Of a DNA stretch of 29,612 nucleotides, positions 11,998 through 22,335 are shown one piece after another. Numbering within the stretch: position 1 is the first letter of the stretch; every line of letters starts with the position of its first letter. The position numbers and the translations under genes were made by a program. The notes beneath the pieces are model-generated. The model was given only the letters and a program-made list of their open reading frames with translations. It searched no databases and was not told where the DNA came from. Origin of the DNA: Thermomucor indicae-seudaticae (taxonomy: Eukaryota > Mucoromycota > Mucoromycetes > Mucorales > Lichtheimiaceae); assembly GCA_000787465.1 (NCBI GenBank), contig JSYX01000436.1:1-29612 (forward strand). Reading direction: 5' to 3'.

Positions 11998-14900
11998 TCA
12001 ACATCGTTTCCTTCTTGTTCGTTTAGGTTTGTACCGTTCAACCTCCTCCGCTGGCAGGCCTTCGGCTGTGCTTTTCTGCGACCGGGAAGCGCGCTTGATA
12101 CTCTCTGTATACTTTCGCCTCTTCGCCGCTTGACTCGACGATTCGGCGTGTCCGAACTCCTCATCGCTTTCATGATACTGAGAACGCAACCTTCTCTTCC
12201 CTTTCCTCGACTCTTCCACTTTCGGCGATTCTTGTTGCGTCTCTGCGACCTGTTCTGCTCTTTCCTCCGAGGGCAACGTCTCTGCTTCATCGACAACTCG
12301 CACTACTTCCTCGGACTCTTCATCTGCGCTCTCCAAATAGGTCTCCAGGTTCTCAACTCTTCTACGTCGTCGTGGCGGCACTGGCAAATCATCTTCTTCC
12401 TCTTCACTCCTCACACTGGCAGTCCGGGTCCTTCCGCTCCTCGTCTGGATTGTAGATCTCGATGCTGCCACCCCAGCATCACGACTCCTTCCACTTCTTG
12501 TATGCAGCCCTGCGCGTCTTCTCGATCGTCTACTGGAGCTACGAGTCATGGGTGCTTCTACAACTTCGGGTACATGTCTTCTTCCAGCTGATCTACTCCT
12601 TGTAATTGGGCCACTTCCATGTTCTCCTAATTTCTCGCTGATTTCTTCGACATTGGAGTAGCCCTCGGATTCCTCCCGGCTGCTACTCGGTGACCCACCA
12701 TATTCTTCATCATTATAGTCTTCATCATCAGGATCGTCTGGCAACAATAATGCCGCTGTGGAAGGCGGTGGCTCAAGTAGCTCAGGCTGTATATCAGATT
12801 CTGTATCCGTCGTGTTCGCTTGCTCACTCTCGAAGAATTGCTCCCTTATTCGTTTCAGCCGCGCTTGATCAAGTCTTGGTGATTTCATCTGGGGCACTTT
12901 CCTGATTCTTTCTGCTTCTTTCCTATATGCCAACTTGCGACGTTCTTGCTTTGCTTCAAGGCCTTGGTATTTGACGGGTATATCACGAGGTGGCTTTTGA
13001 TTTGGATATTCCACGCTATTCTCGCCAGTAATAGAAGATCGTGGGAATTCATGTAGAGGTCGCGCGGTAGCGTCGTCGACAATGGTACCGTCAGGCAAAT
13101 AGCGGATAGGGCTGTGATCGATAGGAAAATGCTGACCTCTGGTCCATGTCCTGACTTGCGCGTAACTGGGAGAAAGCGTGTCTTCAAGCTTGAAAAGCCT
13201 GCAGCTACCCATGTGGTCCGTCAACGCATAAAATACGCCGTCTGCTGAGAACTTGCTATCGAGCATTTCTCGCTCGGGATACTGCTCATATGAAATTACA
13301 CGGCCTCTGCTCAAGTCCCACAAGATAACTTTGCCGTCATAACCAGCTGATAGCAGAACGTCGGGGTTGAGCGGACGTGTTTCCATGGCGTACGTTTCGC
13401 TTTGATGGCCCTTCAGGATGTATGCCAATTTCCCATCACAGGCGTGGTAAACTCTCAAATCCCCGTCAGAAGTACCAATGACGCATTTTCGATCGTCGCA
13501 ACTCCAAGCAACCATACTAACTGAACACACTTCTCCGGTGTTTTCAGAGCTGTCAAATGCTTCGCCAGCATAGCTGTCTTGAATCGAAACCGCGTAAGAT
13601 TCTCCTGACCCTCTCACTACTAGATCAGTAACGACGTCGTTACTAGAAACAGCGGCTGCTTGCATTATCGCTTGACTACCGGAGCGAGACACAGATGAAC
13701 TTGTTGCTGCAGCATTCGTATCACTGGTCGAACCAGGCGCCGGATTCGCCGGTCCTTCTCGGTTTTGGATTGACGCTGACGGTGACTGTGGTGATGTAGA
13801 TTCGCTGGCCTGAACGTCAAAAACCGCGGCAGATACCGCCAGGGGCCGTTGCAAGGTGTCAACTTCATCCATCGCATGCGAAGCTGGTGCCGAAAAGCTA
13901 GGCTCGGGCCTCTGCAGGAACATTGCAAACCAATCAGGGGAGTCATCTATCGCCCGAATTCGTTAGGGTCTTCAACAGGCACCATCGCTTCAGGCTGACC
14001 AGCATCCTGAGCAGTTGGAACATCAGGAAAAGTAGGCACGTACAAAGGGCCTTCCTCCGTGGCTGTAACGACTTTATCACAGGAGCTAGTCATGTCCACT
14101 GCAAAAAGATATGCTTTTAGCCAATCCGGAAAATTCAGCTAAAGGGTTATCTACGTACAGAGTAAAGAATTCCATTTCAACAGCTCTTCATCATGCGACC
14201 AGATTCGCGCCGTCCTGTCTCGACATCTAGAAAGAGAACGATGTGAGAAAAGTGAATAACATTCCAGGACTTTCGGGGCTTACCCGCTCAATATTCTCTT
14301 TCCATTATGACTATAGATGACATCCGTCACGCTCCCCATATATCCCTCCAAGTGAACGATCACCATCACCGACACATCCTGCGCTAAATCATTTTGGCTT
14401 GGGAACAGCGCATTAATAGCACGACGTCGCTTCTTCTCCTCCGCGGTTTGGTTACTCTCGAGTTCAGCACTGGATCCTTCTATTCGGAGGGAGTCCGTAT
14501 CTTTTTGAGCTTCTGAAGCACCAGGCTTGACGGTCGTGAGAACATGAACCATGCCAGCGTCACCAGCGACAGCAAACTGAGTTCCGGTGTAATTTGAATC
14601 AAGGCAAAGAAGGCTGTCAGTAGTTCGGAACTTGCAGTTGAAGATAATTGGATCCTTGGCTTTCGAGAATTCCAGAGTCTCACTATCCCACTTCCAGATG
14701 CGAAGAAGTCCATCTTCATTGCTTGCAAGCAAATACTGTGTCTCGGACATAGGCGAAGGCGAAAACTTCACCGCGGTAAAAGGACTCTTGTGCTAATATA
14801 ACATTGAGAATTTAGAAGAAAGTTCAATGAGGCAGCAGCCAGTTATACTTACGGAACGGCTGTTGGTGTGGGCGTCGAGATTCACGACAGGCGTGAACAC

Positions 14901-16031
14901 CCCCATCTTCCAGGCACGGACATAGCCATCGGATGACGCTGTTGCCACCAGCGTGTTTTCCTCGTTAATAGCGATGTCATTAATGGCTTCCTGATGTGCA
15001 CGGATCGTATAAATAAGGTAGCCATTATGTGTATCCCAGACTTTCACTACTCCGTCTTCATCACCCTGAAATAGCAAAGTGAAAATAAATAAAGAGATGT
15101 TTTGAAAGTCATGAAGGATTGATACTAACGGTAAACAATCGCTCATTGGTTTTGTCAAAAGCCACGCAGTACACAGGTTGGGAATGCCCATCCAAGACCA
15201 CTTGCTATTACCCAGTGTTATTTCATATTCCAGGTCCTTGACACAAACGCGCGAAAACTTACCTCACAATAGAAGTCGCAGGAATCCGTGCCCATCTCAT
15301 TACGACCACCACAGTGAAGACCAAATTCACGGGCCTCTAGCACTTCGTCTGGAACAAAAAGGCAGTGCCGTTACTGATCAAGCAAATAACAAATCAAGCA
15401 AACATGTCACTTACGCGCGGACAATGACATCGTCTTGCGCTCCCAAAGAGAGCGACGCACACCAGAGAGACCAGGCTCAAATGCTTCCAACATTATGAGC
15501 AAGGGTTCATCTCCCTGGATCAGGGACAGCGTGCGACGGTTACTGGCGTCGCCAGTCTTCTTGAAGTTTTCCAGCAAGTGCTGGAGAAGCCCGGGCAGGT
15601 ACTCACCGTTGACCTTTGGGTACTGGCTGGCCTGCCAAGATAAAAAGGGATCATGTAAGGGAAAATAGTCAAACCCAAACGTTCCAAAGCATACATACCA
15701 GGTCCTCCAACGTTTTGTGCGGCTGTGTGCCGCCGTACGTAAAGACGGAAGGGAGCAGTTCTGGACGTTCTTTAAGCTCGCGCTGCAATGTTTGAGCTGC
15801 TTTCTGGCAGGGTCCCGCGGAGAGAAACTGGAAAATCAAGAAGTATAGCTGGCAGAAAAAAGCAAAAGCAGTGACAAAGTGATATAGCTGCAAGACAAAA
15901 CATAACGGAAGGATATTTACCTTTGATGGATTATGAAATGGCAGGGGAGTGAATGGATGAATCGATCATAAAACAACAGTGAGCAATAACGATAGCAGAA
16001 TGACTGGAGTGTCAAAGTTACCGTTTTCCAT
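11998..16031 (-). CDS. BRWD/PHIP-like WD40 repeat protein, ten exons
   Basis: Seen: an N-terminal LYFLIFQFL...GPCQKAAQ block typical of BRWD1/3 and PHIP, about eight WD40 units (PVYCVAFDKT, VVKVWDTHNG, VRAWKMG, LLRIWKWD, TARIWSHDEE, VILWDLSRG), the family post-propeller segment (GQHFPIDHSPIRYLPDG), then a long acidic and Arg/Ser-rich tail with repeated TRS(R/S/G) motifs. Exons on the minus strand: 15848-15699, 15631-15415, 15348-15263, 15204-15130, 15065-14853, 14792-14284, 14226-14159, 14098-13977 and 13911-11998. All phases agree, introns are 57-67 bases, and the exons give 1117 residues. The first exon is taken from ATG 16031-16029 (context CAAGATGG, 50 bases below a TATA box), but its splice into 15848 is unresolved because the obvious donor GTAACT gives the wrong phase. 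The 13976 donor is the unusual GTTGAA. Animal relatives are DDB1-CUL4 adaptors and chromatin readers. No bromodomain is visible here, so the role is inferred to be nuclear but the ligand is unknown. Confidence 0.9.
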
Positions 16032-16080
16032 CTTGAAAAATTCAGTTTAAAGAGGGAAAGAAGGTTTGACAGTTGCTTGC

Positions 16081-16090
16081 TTTATATAAG
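16081..16090 (-). promoter_or_regulatory. TATA box of the WD40 gene
   Basis: The minus strand reads CTTATATAAA, about 50 bases upstream of the proposed ATG at 16031. A pyrimidine-rich stretch (CTTCTTTCCCTCTTT) follows it, as expected around a transcription start. No other strong TATA lies closer. The start of transcription itself cannot be read from sequence. Confidence 0.6.
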
Positions 16091-19000
16091 GGTCAGCTTG
16101 TACAACCTTGCTCTCTTCTCATTTGTTCATGCTATTTTTGGGTCTCTCAAAGAACCTGAGAGGATCAATATTCGAGAATAAAATGTTTTCCTTTTATCTT
16201 TTTTTTACTTTGAGAAAGCATATACAATTCAGTCGATGGCTCTGTCTCACGTGGCTGGTCCGCAAGTGCATAATGTATCACCTAGGTTCATTTGGCATGA
16301 CAGTAGATCAAATTTCTGTCATGGCAGTTACTTTTGGCGGGAGCCATCTAGTAAAATTTTTTTGAGAGTCTGAACCGAATCAGCCAATCATTGTGGCACA
16401 AGCCTGTCAGTCAACACTGACTAACGCGCAAGAGAGCTTTCTCTTTGGGAAGAAGAGCATCTTTGGAAACAATAGTAACAAAAGCAAGCGTTCTTTGTGG
16501 ATGGATGTTGTCGCAAAGCGTATTTCTCTCTTGCTTGGCCAGTCTTGAAAGCAGTGTCAAGCTTCGTTCCCATCCCAGCTTCCCACCGTTAGCACTATTG
16601 ACAGAGAAACAACAAGGTCACGATCTCACTTCATAACGTACGTCATGGTCAGCCTTTTGTCAAGGGCTCTACAGATACGTTGATGATTTCAGGGATGTGC
16701 AAATTTGTATTGCTGTAAAGTATCTTGCTGCCGCAGCAACAACGATTGATTTCAAGAGTGGTTGACACGAAAACCTGAAATCAGCATTGTCACCAGTAAC
16801 TGGCGATCAGGACAGTTCTACAGGGCTCGGAATGTCTGATATTTCCGTTTCCCTGATTAAAGCAATGTTCGTGAGTGTTGATCTTCGTTTAAATATATTG
16901 ACGATGCTTTAGCTGTGCTTAAGTCATCTACGCCCTTGGAAAGCTGTCACAAGAGGCAAAACCACGGTGGTACATAGGGAAGGGTACATCGACAGTCCGG
17001 GAAATTCAGCAAAGATTATGTAGGCAATGTGTATAGCGATACTCGAAGCTCGCACGGGGAAAGTACTTCATGTCCATGAGAAGCTGGTTTGATTTTGGGC
17101 AACCGTTGAGTTGATTTTGTCCAAATCGCCGTTCGTTTTCTTTTGTGATGGCTGATGCTTAATCACTACTCGCATTTTTGACGCGTCACTCGCATTTCAA
17201 GACTTATCAAAGTGTCTACGCGGTGCTGATTAAACATTGCTGGGTGCATTTGCATTACGAATTTTTGGCTTCGGCCTTCTCGTCTGTTCATCGCACAGTT
17301 ACACTTTTGTGTCCTTTTGCTAATGCACTTATGCAAAATGGGACTTCAAAGTAAGCAAAAACTAGAAACAGTTTATATTGTTTAAAATTTCCAAAGTTTT
17401 TGTGTGCCAGATCATGGGCAATGACGTAAGGCAACTGCCCAACGGCGTTCACGGTTTGTCGTATTGATCGACCTACGCACTTGTACGTCTTTTTCGGGGC
17501 CCTTCCAGGGAAAACCAATAGCAAGGTATTCCCTGAGTGAAGCTTTCCTCCTTCTTGGTGGAGCCTGGTTTAATCGGCACGCGTCAACTTACTTCCATTT
17601 GACGGTCTGGTGGTTGCGGTTGTGATTCCTGTATTGATTCCGTGAGGACTCATCTTCTTTAGAAGTAGGCCTTCTGACATCTCGAGATGAACTGCGTTTG
17701 AATATCTCTACGACCCTCTTGGATATTTTTGTGAGACTTTACAGTATCAAACTGTTATTAAAAGCTTGATTATGTCGACGTCTTTTTGAAATCAATACAG
17801 CTCAACGGCGAACGGACAGCTCTTGCGATATGTTGAAGTATTTCCTGGGGGAATAATGAAGCATTCTCGAAGCTCGACGCACAATGTGAATTTTCCAGAA
17901 ATCCGAGATAGCGGTTATTGCGTTTATCGAGGAAAGTGATGACGGGCTGGGACCTAAACGCTTTTCGCCAGGTTTCACCACCGTGTGATTGGTCACTGTC
18001 TCCGCAGATGTCGATCTTGCACGGGGCACGCTGTGTCCAAAGGAGCAACGTCTATGTTGAGAGCCGCATGTAACGCGACAATCGATGAACGTCGGCCAAG
18101 AAAGGTAATAGGATCAGGCAATGACGACTTGTGCAACTTTGAGTTCAGCGTCGTGGATCGCTGACCCCGCAATGATCCTTCAAAAGAAACCATGTCAGCG
18201 TAAAACACGGTGGTCGTGGATTATGAGTATATTTCTGACTCTATGCTTCAGTGGCATGAGTAAGAGAACTTGGTGAAGTGCTCTATCCAGCATTCTCACT
18301 GTGGACGTTGGACCAAGAGATAACCAGTCGATTTAATCAGAAGCACGTTGTTGTTCCAAGAAGAGTTTTACGTTTCTATGCAGATGTCACCCGAATGCTA
18401 TGGATTTATGGATTCAGTCGCTGATTTTTCCCCATAAAAACATACTGCAGCTACTTACCGTTTGCTGTATCGAGAATTGCGGTCGTATTTAAAGTTGCTG
18501 TTCTGCATACGATACTGCTTCAAACGAAAGGGGTTTGTATCGATGAATGTTCATAGACTAGACCATCCGACAATAAGCACCCTTTCAATGTACGCTGCGG
18601 ATACCCTGTGAATAAAGTTGAATGTGTAAACGTACAACGAAAATCGTCTGGTACATGGATAGCTAACGGTATTAAATTTTGCGTCTGGAAGACCCTTTTT
18701 CTGGGGCAATGTACCATCATTCATCTCGAGAGCACCTCCAATAAGTTAACGCAACCCATTTCAAAAAATTCACTTCAAACGCACGGATATTCTCATTCTC
18801 CAAGGCCCCATGCGCATCCGTATGATTCTGACAGAGAATAAACCGACCATTTGCCTTTAGAGATATTGTGAAGAGTCATGTTTAGATCAAAAAACGGAAA
18901 AAAGAGAAGCAAGACGTGCCCAGAATTCATACGCGTACGTCGGTGCCGTACTCATCAGAAACATCCGGGCGTATGAATAATCGACTAACGAAGTACCCTT

Positions 19001-19908
19001 AATCTGTTTCCTCGTCTACTAAATTTCTCGTATGGCTTCATGCGCTTAGGGCACTTACCACAGCTTATTCGCTGACTTCTTCAAACATAGACGAATTGAG
19101 ACAGTTGCGGTTAATCCAGGAAACTTCGTGCAGCGGGCATCCCTCAGAATGGTCTTCTTTATGATGAGCCATCCTATTTCTTCCCTTCTGAGTCATGACC
19201 ATTCGTCGCACAGGGATTGATCTCGTCACAGATTTTGCAGTGTTTTGTGACCACGTCGTCTGATTGTTGTTTACCAGCATGTCATACTGCTAGCTCACAT
19301 AGCACATAGGTGATATTCAGGACTGTTGCTCTTGCAATACATCTATCTACGAAGATTAAAGTCTGTCTACCCATTATAGACTAGAACTTACGAGGCACGC
19401 ATAGCGGTTGTGGTGGTTTATATCATGGACACATTGTGCAGGTCTTATCGTCACTCTACACCACATCTACTATCTCAAATGCTTGCTTATCAGAGTAAGA
19501 AAGCAGGTGGTATAAGTGACTAGTGTAGCTGCCAGAAAAAGAGGTGCTTCAGTAAAACAATTTTTCTTGGGTTTGGTAGATTTGTAGCTATTGATATGGG
19601 GATTTGACATGAATTAGCGCATGTTAATAACCACATCGCTGGTAATGAGCGCATTTATATCAGGCACACTCCACGTCAGGACCTGAAAAATATGCACATT
19701 CTTTAAGCCTTATCCCTGGTTTAATATCATGCAATTGGCATGCATATGTATTGTTCCATTCCTCATGCATATTTTACATCTCTCACTATATATTTGTCTG
19801 TTTGCCTCCTTTATTCGTAAATCCCTTCTTACCAATCTCTTACCATTGACCGTAAATTTCTTTCAGTACGCATATTCGTAGCGATCCGATCGTAGAAAGA
19901 GAACGACG
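16091..19908. other. No gene recognised
   Basis: This is the upstream flank of the WD40 gene and beyond. A CCAAT motif stands at 16384. Open frames at 18208-17770 (minus) and 17524-17288 (minus) show no known motif. No transposon ends were found, though old remnants cannot be excluded. Confidence 0.4.
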
Positions 19909-20154
19909 ATGGCTTATCTACAGTGGAATTATCATGTCTTGCCTTGGTGTCTTGCGGAAATGTTACTTATCATCTTCGTCACCTTATCTTATCTCGTTAT
20001 GACCTGTACTACCCTCATTTGTTGCCTAAACTTCTTTAGTTCTGCATCCGGAAACCAAACCGCACAATGTCGCCATAATTCTTTGTGGCGACGTACCTCG
20101 AAAGGAGATCAACTCGGTTTCCGACAACCAGTAAATTCAACAGATCAGCCGTAG
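19909..20154 (+). CDS. Hypothetical 81-residue membrane ORF
   Basis: The ATG at 19909 has the favourable context GACGATGG. The product has a hydrophobic stretch, LAEMLLIIFVTLSYLVM, then a Cys-rich continuation and a polar C-terminus. A TATA-like CTATATAT lies about 120 bases upstream. There is no recognised family and no second exon is evident, so it could be a chance open frame. Confidence 0.2.
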   Translation: MAYLQWNYHVLPWCLAEMLLIIFVTLSYLVMTCTTLICCLNFFSSASGNQTAQCRHNSLWRRTSKGDQLGFRQPVNSTDQP

Positions 20155-20231
20155 TCACTGCTCGTTGACCAACAGACCCCATTGTTGCTACATATTGCGT
20201 TAAACAATTGACAAAGTCGCTCCCGTTATGA

Positions 20232-20714
20232 TTAACCGGTACCTACATGTGCCTTTGCTAACATCAATTGCGTTCCACGAATCGTCTGCGGCAGTCTACG
20301 GAGTCGTACCAAGAGTGTATTGACGAAAACGTTAAAGAAATGCTCAAGTCTGCATGAGCCAATAAGGCGACATTGACAGCGTAAGTAATACCAGGGTAAG
20401 TATCGCACAAAGTAGAAGAATTGGCCGAGAGGATAATTACGTGCGCCTGGCACTTGGAGTTTGGCGGCAAGCAACAGTAGCTGCAAGTTTGGTATGGGAA
20501 TTTGCAGTGGCTGCGTGCCGTCCTTCTCTGAAACAATGCTTAGCCATATCGAGAAGGGAGACCATCTCCATCTCCGTCTCCGTCTCCCACTACAGAGGTA
20601 GTCCAGTGGTATGAGATCTTCGACATCGTTCGCCGCAGGAGATTCAAGTGATCGCCATCCGATGCCGTGATTGTGCAATGTCAGTGGAATCAACGTGCCA
20701 TTTGATGCACCCAT
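20232..20714 (-). CDS. Hypothetical 160-residue ORF with Arg/Trp run
   Basis: From ATG 20714 the frame is open for 160 codons: an N-terminal MGASNGTLIPLTLHNHG, an acidic DVEDLIPLDY, then GRRRRRWRW encoded by a short TCTCCG/A repeat (20563-20587 on the plus strand), then Leu-rich and aromatic segments. It is longer than most open frames here, but no domain is recognised and the C-terminal half looks like random translation. Confidence 0.2.
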   Translation of the reverse strand: MGASNGTLIPLTLHNHGIGWRSLESPAANDVEDLIPLDYLCSGRRRRRWRWSPFSIWLSIVSEKDGTQPLQIPIPNLQLLLLAAKLQVPGARNYPLGQFFYFVRYLPWYYLRCQCRLIGSCRLEHFFNVFVNTLLVRLRRLPQTIRGTQLMLAKAHVGTG

Positions 20715-22140
20715 TGCTACATGTCAGGTCAGTACCCGCCTAACCCGCGAAAGGCGTAAAACCCTTGTCTTACAGAATTAAAGAATGCTGTTCAAAAATT
20801 CCATTGATACCTTGACTATGCAGACCTCTATGTTGGCCCTTTCCTAGTCCCCTTTCTTGAAACCTTTTAAGCTTTCATTTTGCTATCTATTTGCATATTC
20901 CGTAGCTGAATGGCAGAATCTCACATTCAAGATGTGTCCACTGAGAACTTACTATCCCTGCACAATATTCCCAGGGCCGCCGTCTAGCCACTGCGACTGT
21001 GCCTGTTGAGCACATGTATGAAGTCAAACTGCACAGAGGAACATTTCACGAAAGTGTTCCCCAACTTTCCTTGGTATCGACACCTCAATAATGACGCACC
21101 CGACATTAAATAACTCATCTTGTTTTAAGGCTGTTCGGCGAGTGACCGCGTCAAGGATGCATAAGCTATGAAAATTATGGTTGGATCACTGGCTTCGGGT
21201 TACTGAATATGAGAAACGTCCATTTTACAGGTACCGTTGCGTTGATGCGCCATGGCTTTGTTAAACGTGTGCTCGCGGTGAAGTGAGCCAAAAAACGCGG
21301 TTGCATTCGCCACCTTATCTATTCAGGTCGCATGGTCGACAGTCCATTCAAGTGAGGTCGATGAATACAGAAAGCCTGCAAAAGAATACGCCAATGGTCC
21401 TTGGAAATTTTTCGCTAACGCAGAAGTTAGTCCACTTCACGAAACCATACAATTAACACGTACTCACCGTCACCGTTTAAGCGAGACATCGCCCATGACT
21501 TTTCTGTCAATCCTCGTAATACGTTGAATTATGCGTATTCAGCTACTGGGAATGCCATCCGTTTGCTACACAACTAAGCATATGCTACGCTACGCGATAT
21601 GTTGCAGTCAATGCGGATGTCTATTGCTTTGGTGGTCTATGTGAAGTCTGCTATTGTGCCGGACCTTGTGACCAAGGGCAACATTGTAAGCATGTACGAG
21701 CGTCCGATGAAGCCTATTTGGAAGGTGAGTTGCTCTATAGAATGATCTCTGGAATTGACGGGTCCATTATCCTCGACATTCACCTTGAAGCTTCTGGATT
21801 CCGTGGCGCATATGTCACGGGAGGTTGGGGTATCAAATTGATAACGGGATTGGGTATTCAGTTCGACAAGCCGCCAGCTTTTTGTATGTACGTAAAATAG
21901 CGGCGCGAGTCGGCTCATTCCTTTGTCTCTTGGTGAAGCTAGGCTGGAAACCTCGCCGAATAGTCTTATTGTCAATGCGGATGAACAAGCACACGGCGTT
22001 GTCAGTTCAAAGACTAAGACCGCAAGAAATAGCTTGACGATGAAACCGTAATGTAATACATATGCATCGCGGTTCCTTTTAATCTGCTCCTTAGTCACAA
22101 GTTTCTGCATACTGTCTATTCTTAGCGTGGAGTATAACGC
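20715..22140. other. No gene recognised apart from the kelch-like stretch
   Basis: It lies between the hypothetical minus ORF and the truncated hAT-like element. The 3' end and LTR of the Ty3/gypsy element would be expected on this side, but no TG...CA LTR or polypurine tract was identified. Confidence 0.35.
21587..21897 (+). other. Open stretch with a kelch-like VYCFGG motif
   Basis: About 100 codons are open on the plus strand with RYVAVNADVYCFGG, which resembles one kelch-repeat strand, then a Cys-rich CEVCYCAGPCDQGQHC and a hydrophobic-polar alternation, ending at TAG 21897. The opposite strand is open over the same bases (22203-21637). A single motif is not enough to call a gene; it could be a relic. 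Confidence 0.15.
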
Positions 22141-22289
22141 AGGACAATGGGAGGGGATTAACCGGGATATTGGTAGGTTGGGGCCGGGACGAGTCCGTCG
22201 CAATTAACAATTCCCAGCTGGCAATTGGGACGAGGTCGTCTCCTCCCAGCTAAGAAGTCCCCTCCCATCCCGTCCCATGCGGAGCCCTA
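22141..22289 (-). mobile_element. hAT-like MITE fragment, second family member
   Basis: On the minus strand the right boundary reads TAGGGCTCCGCATGGGACGG, matching the TAGGGCTC end and the GGGACGG words of the MITE at 24809-24930. Pol reading stops abruptly at this point (after DAPE at 22290), so the element marks an insertion. Inside is AACCGGGA, shared with the other copy, and a palindromic AATTCCCAGCTGG/CCAATT-like centre. The lower-coordinate end is not clear: a partly matching GGACAATGGGAGGGGA near 22142 may be a decayed inverted end, and no copy of the expected GTTCGGGG target duplication is found there. Confidence 0.55.
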
Positions 22290-22335
22290 GTTCGGGGGCG
22301 TCATTGTGCTTCTTGAGGCGTTTTTCTTGCATATA

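Noticed and set aside
11964..12296. 110-codon minus-strand basic open frame
   Set aside because: Alternate frame of the same last exon of the WD40 gene; the low-complexity codons keep it open.
11938..12591. 217-codon plus-strand open frame
   Set aside because: It is antisense to the Arg/Ser-rich and acidic tail of the WD40 protein; its Ser/Arg/Leu composition is the mirror of that tail and it has no motif.
14793..15191. Continuous reading of the frame from 15191 through the WD40 exons
   Set aside because: It crosses two introns (15129-15066 and after 14853); splice sites and WD40 homology give the exons instead.
15669..15893. Start of the WD40 protein at 15893
   Set aside because: The codon there is TTG within a pyrimidine-rich splice acceptor region; the true exon begins at 15848 after CTGCCAG.
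20563..20587. TCTCCG/A microsatellite as a functional repeat
   Set aside because: Only about four imperfect units; too short to mean anything beyond slippage.
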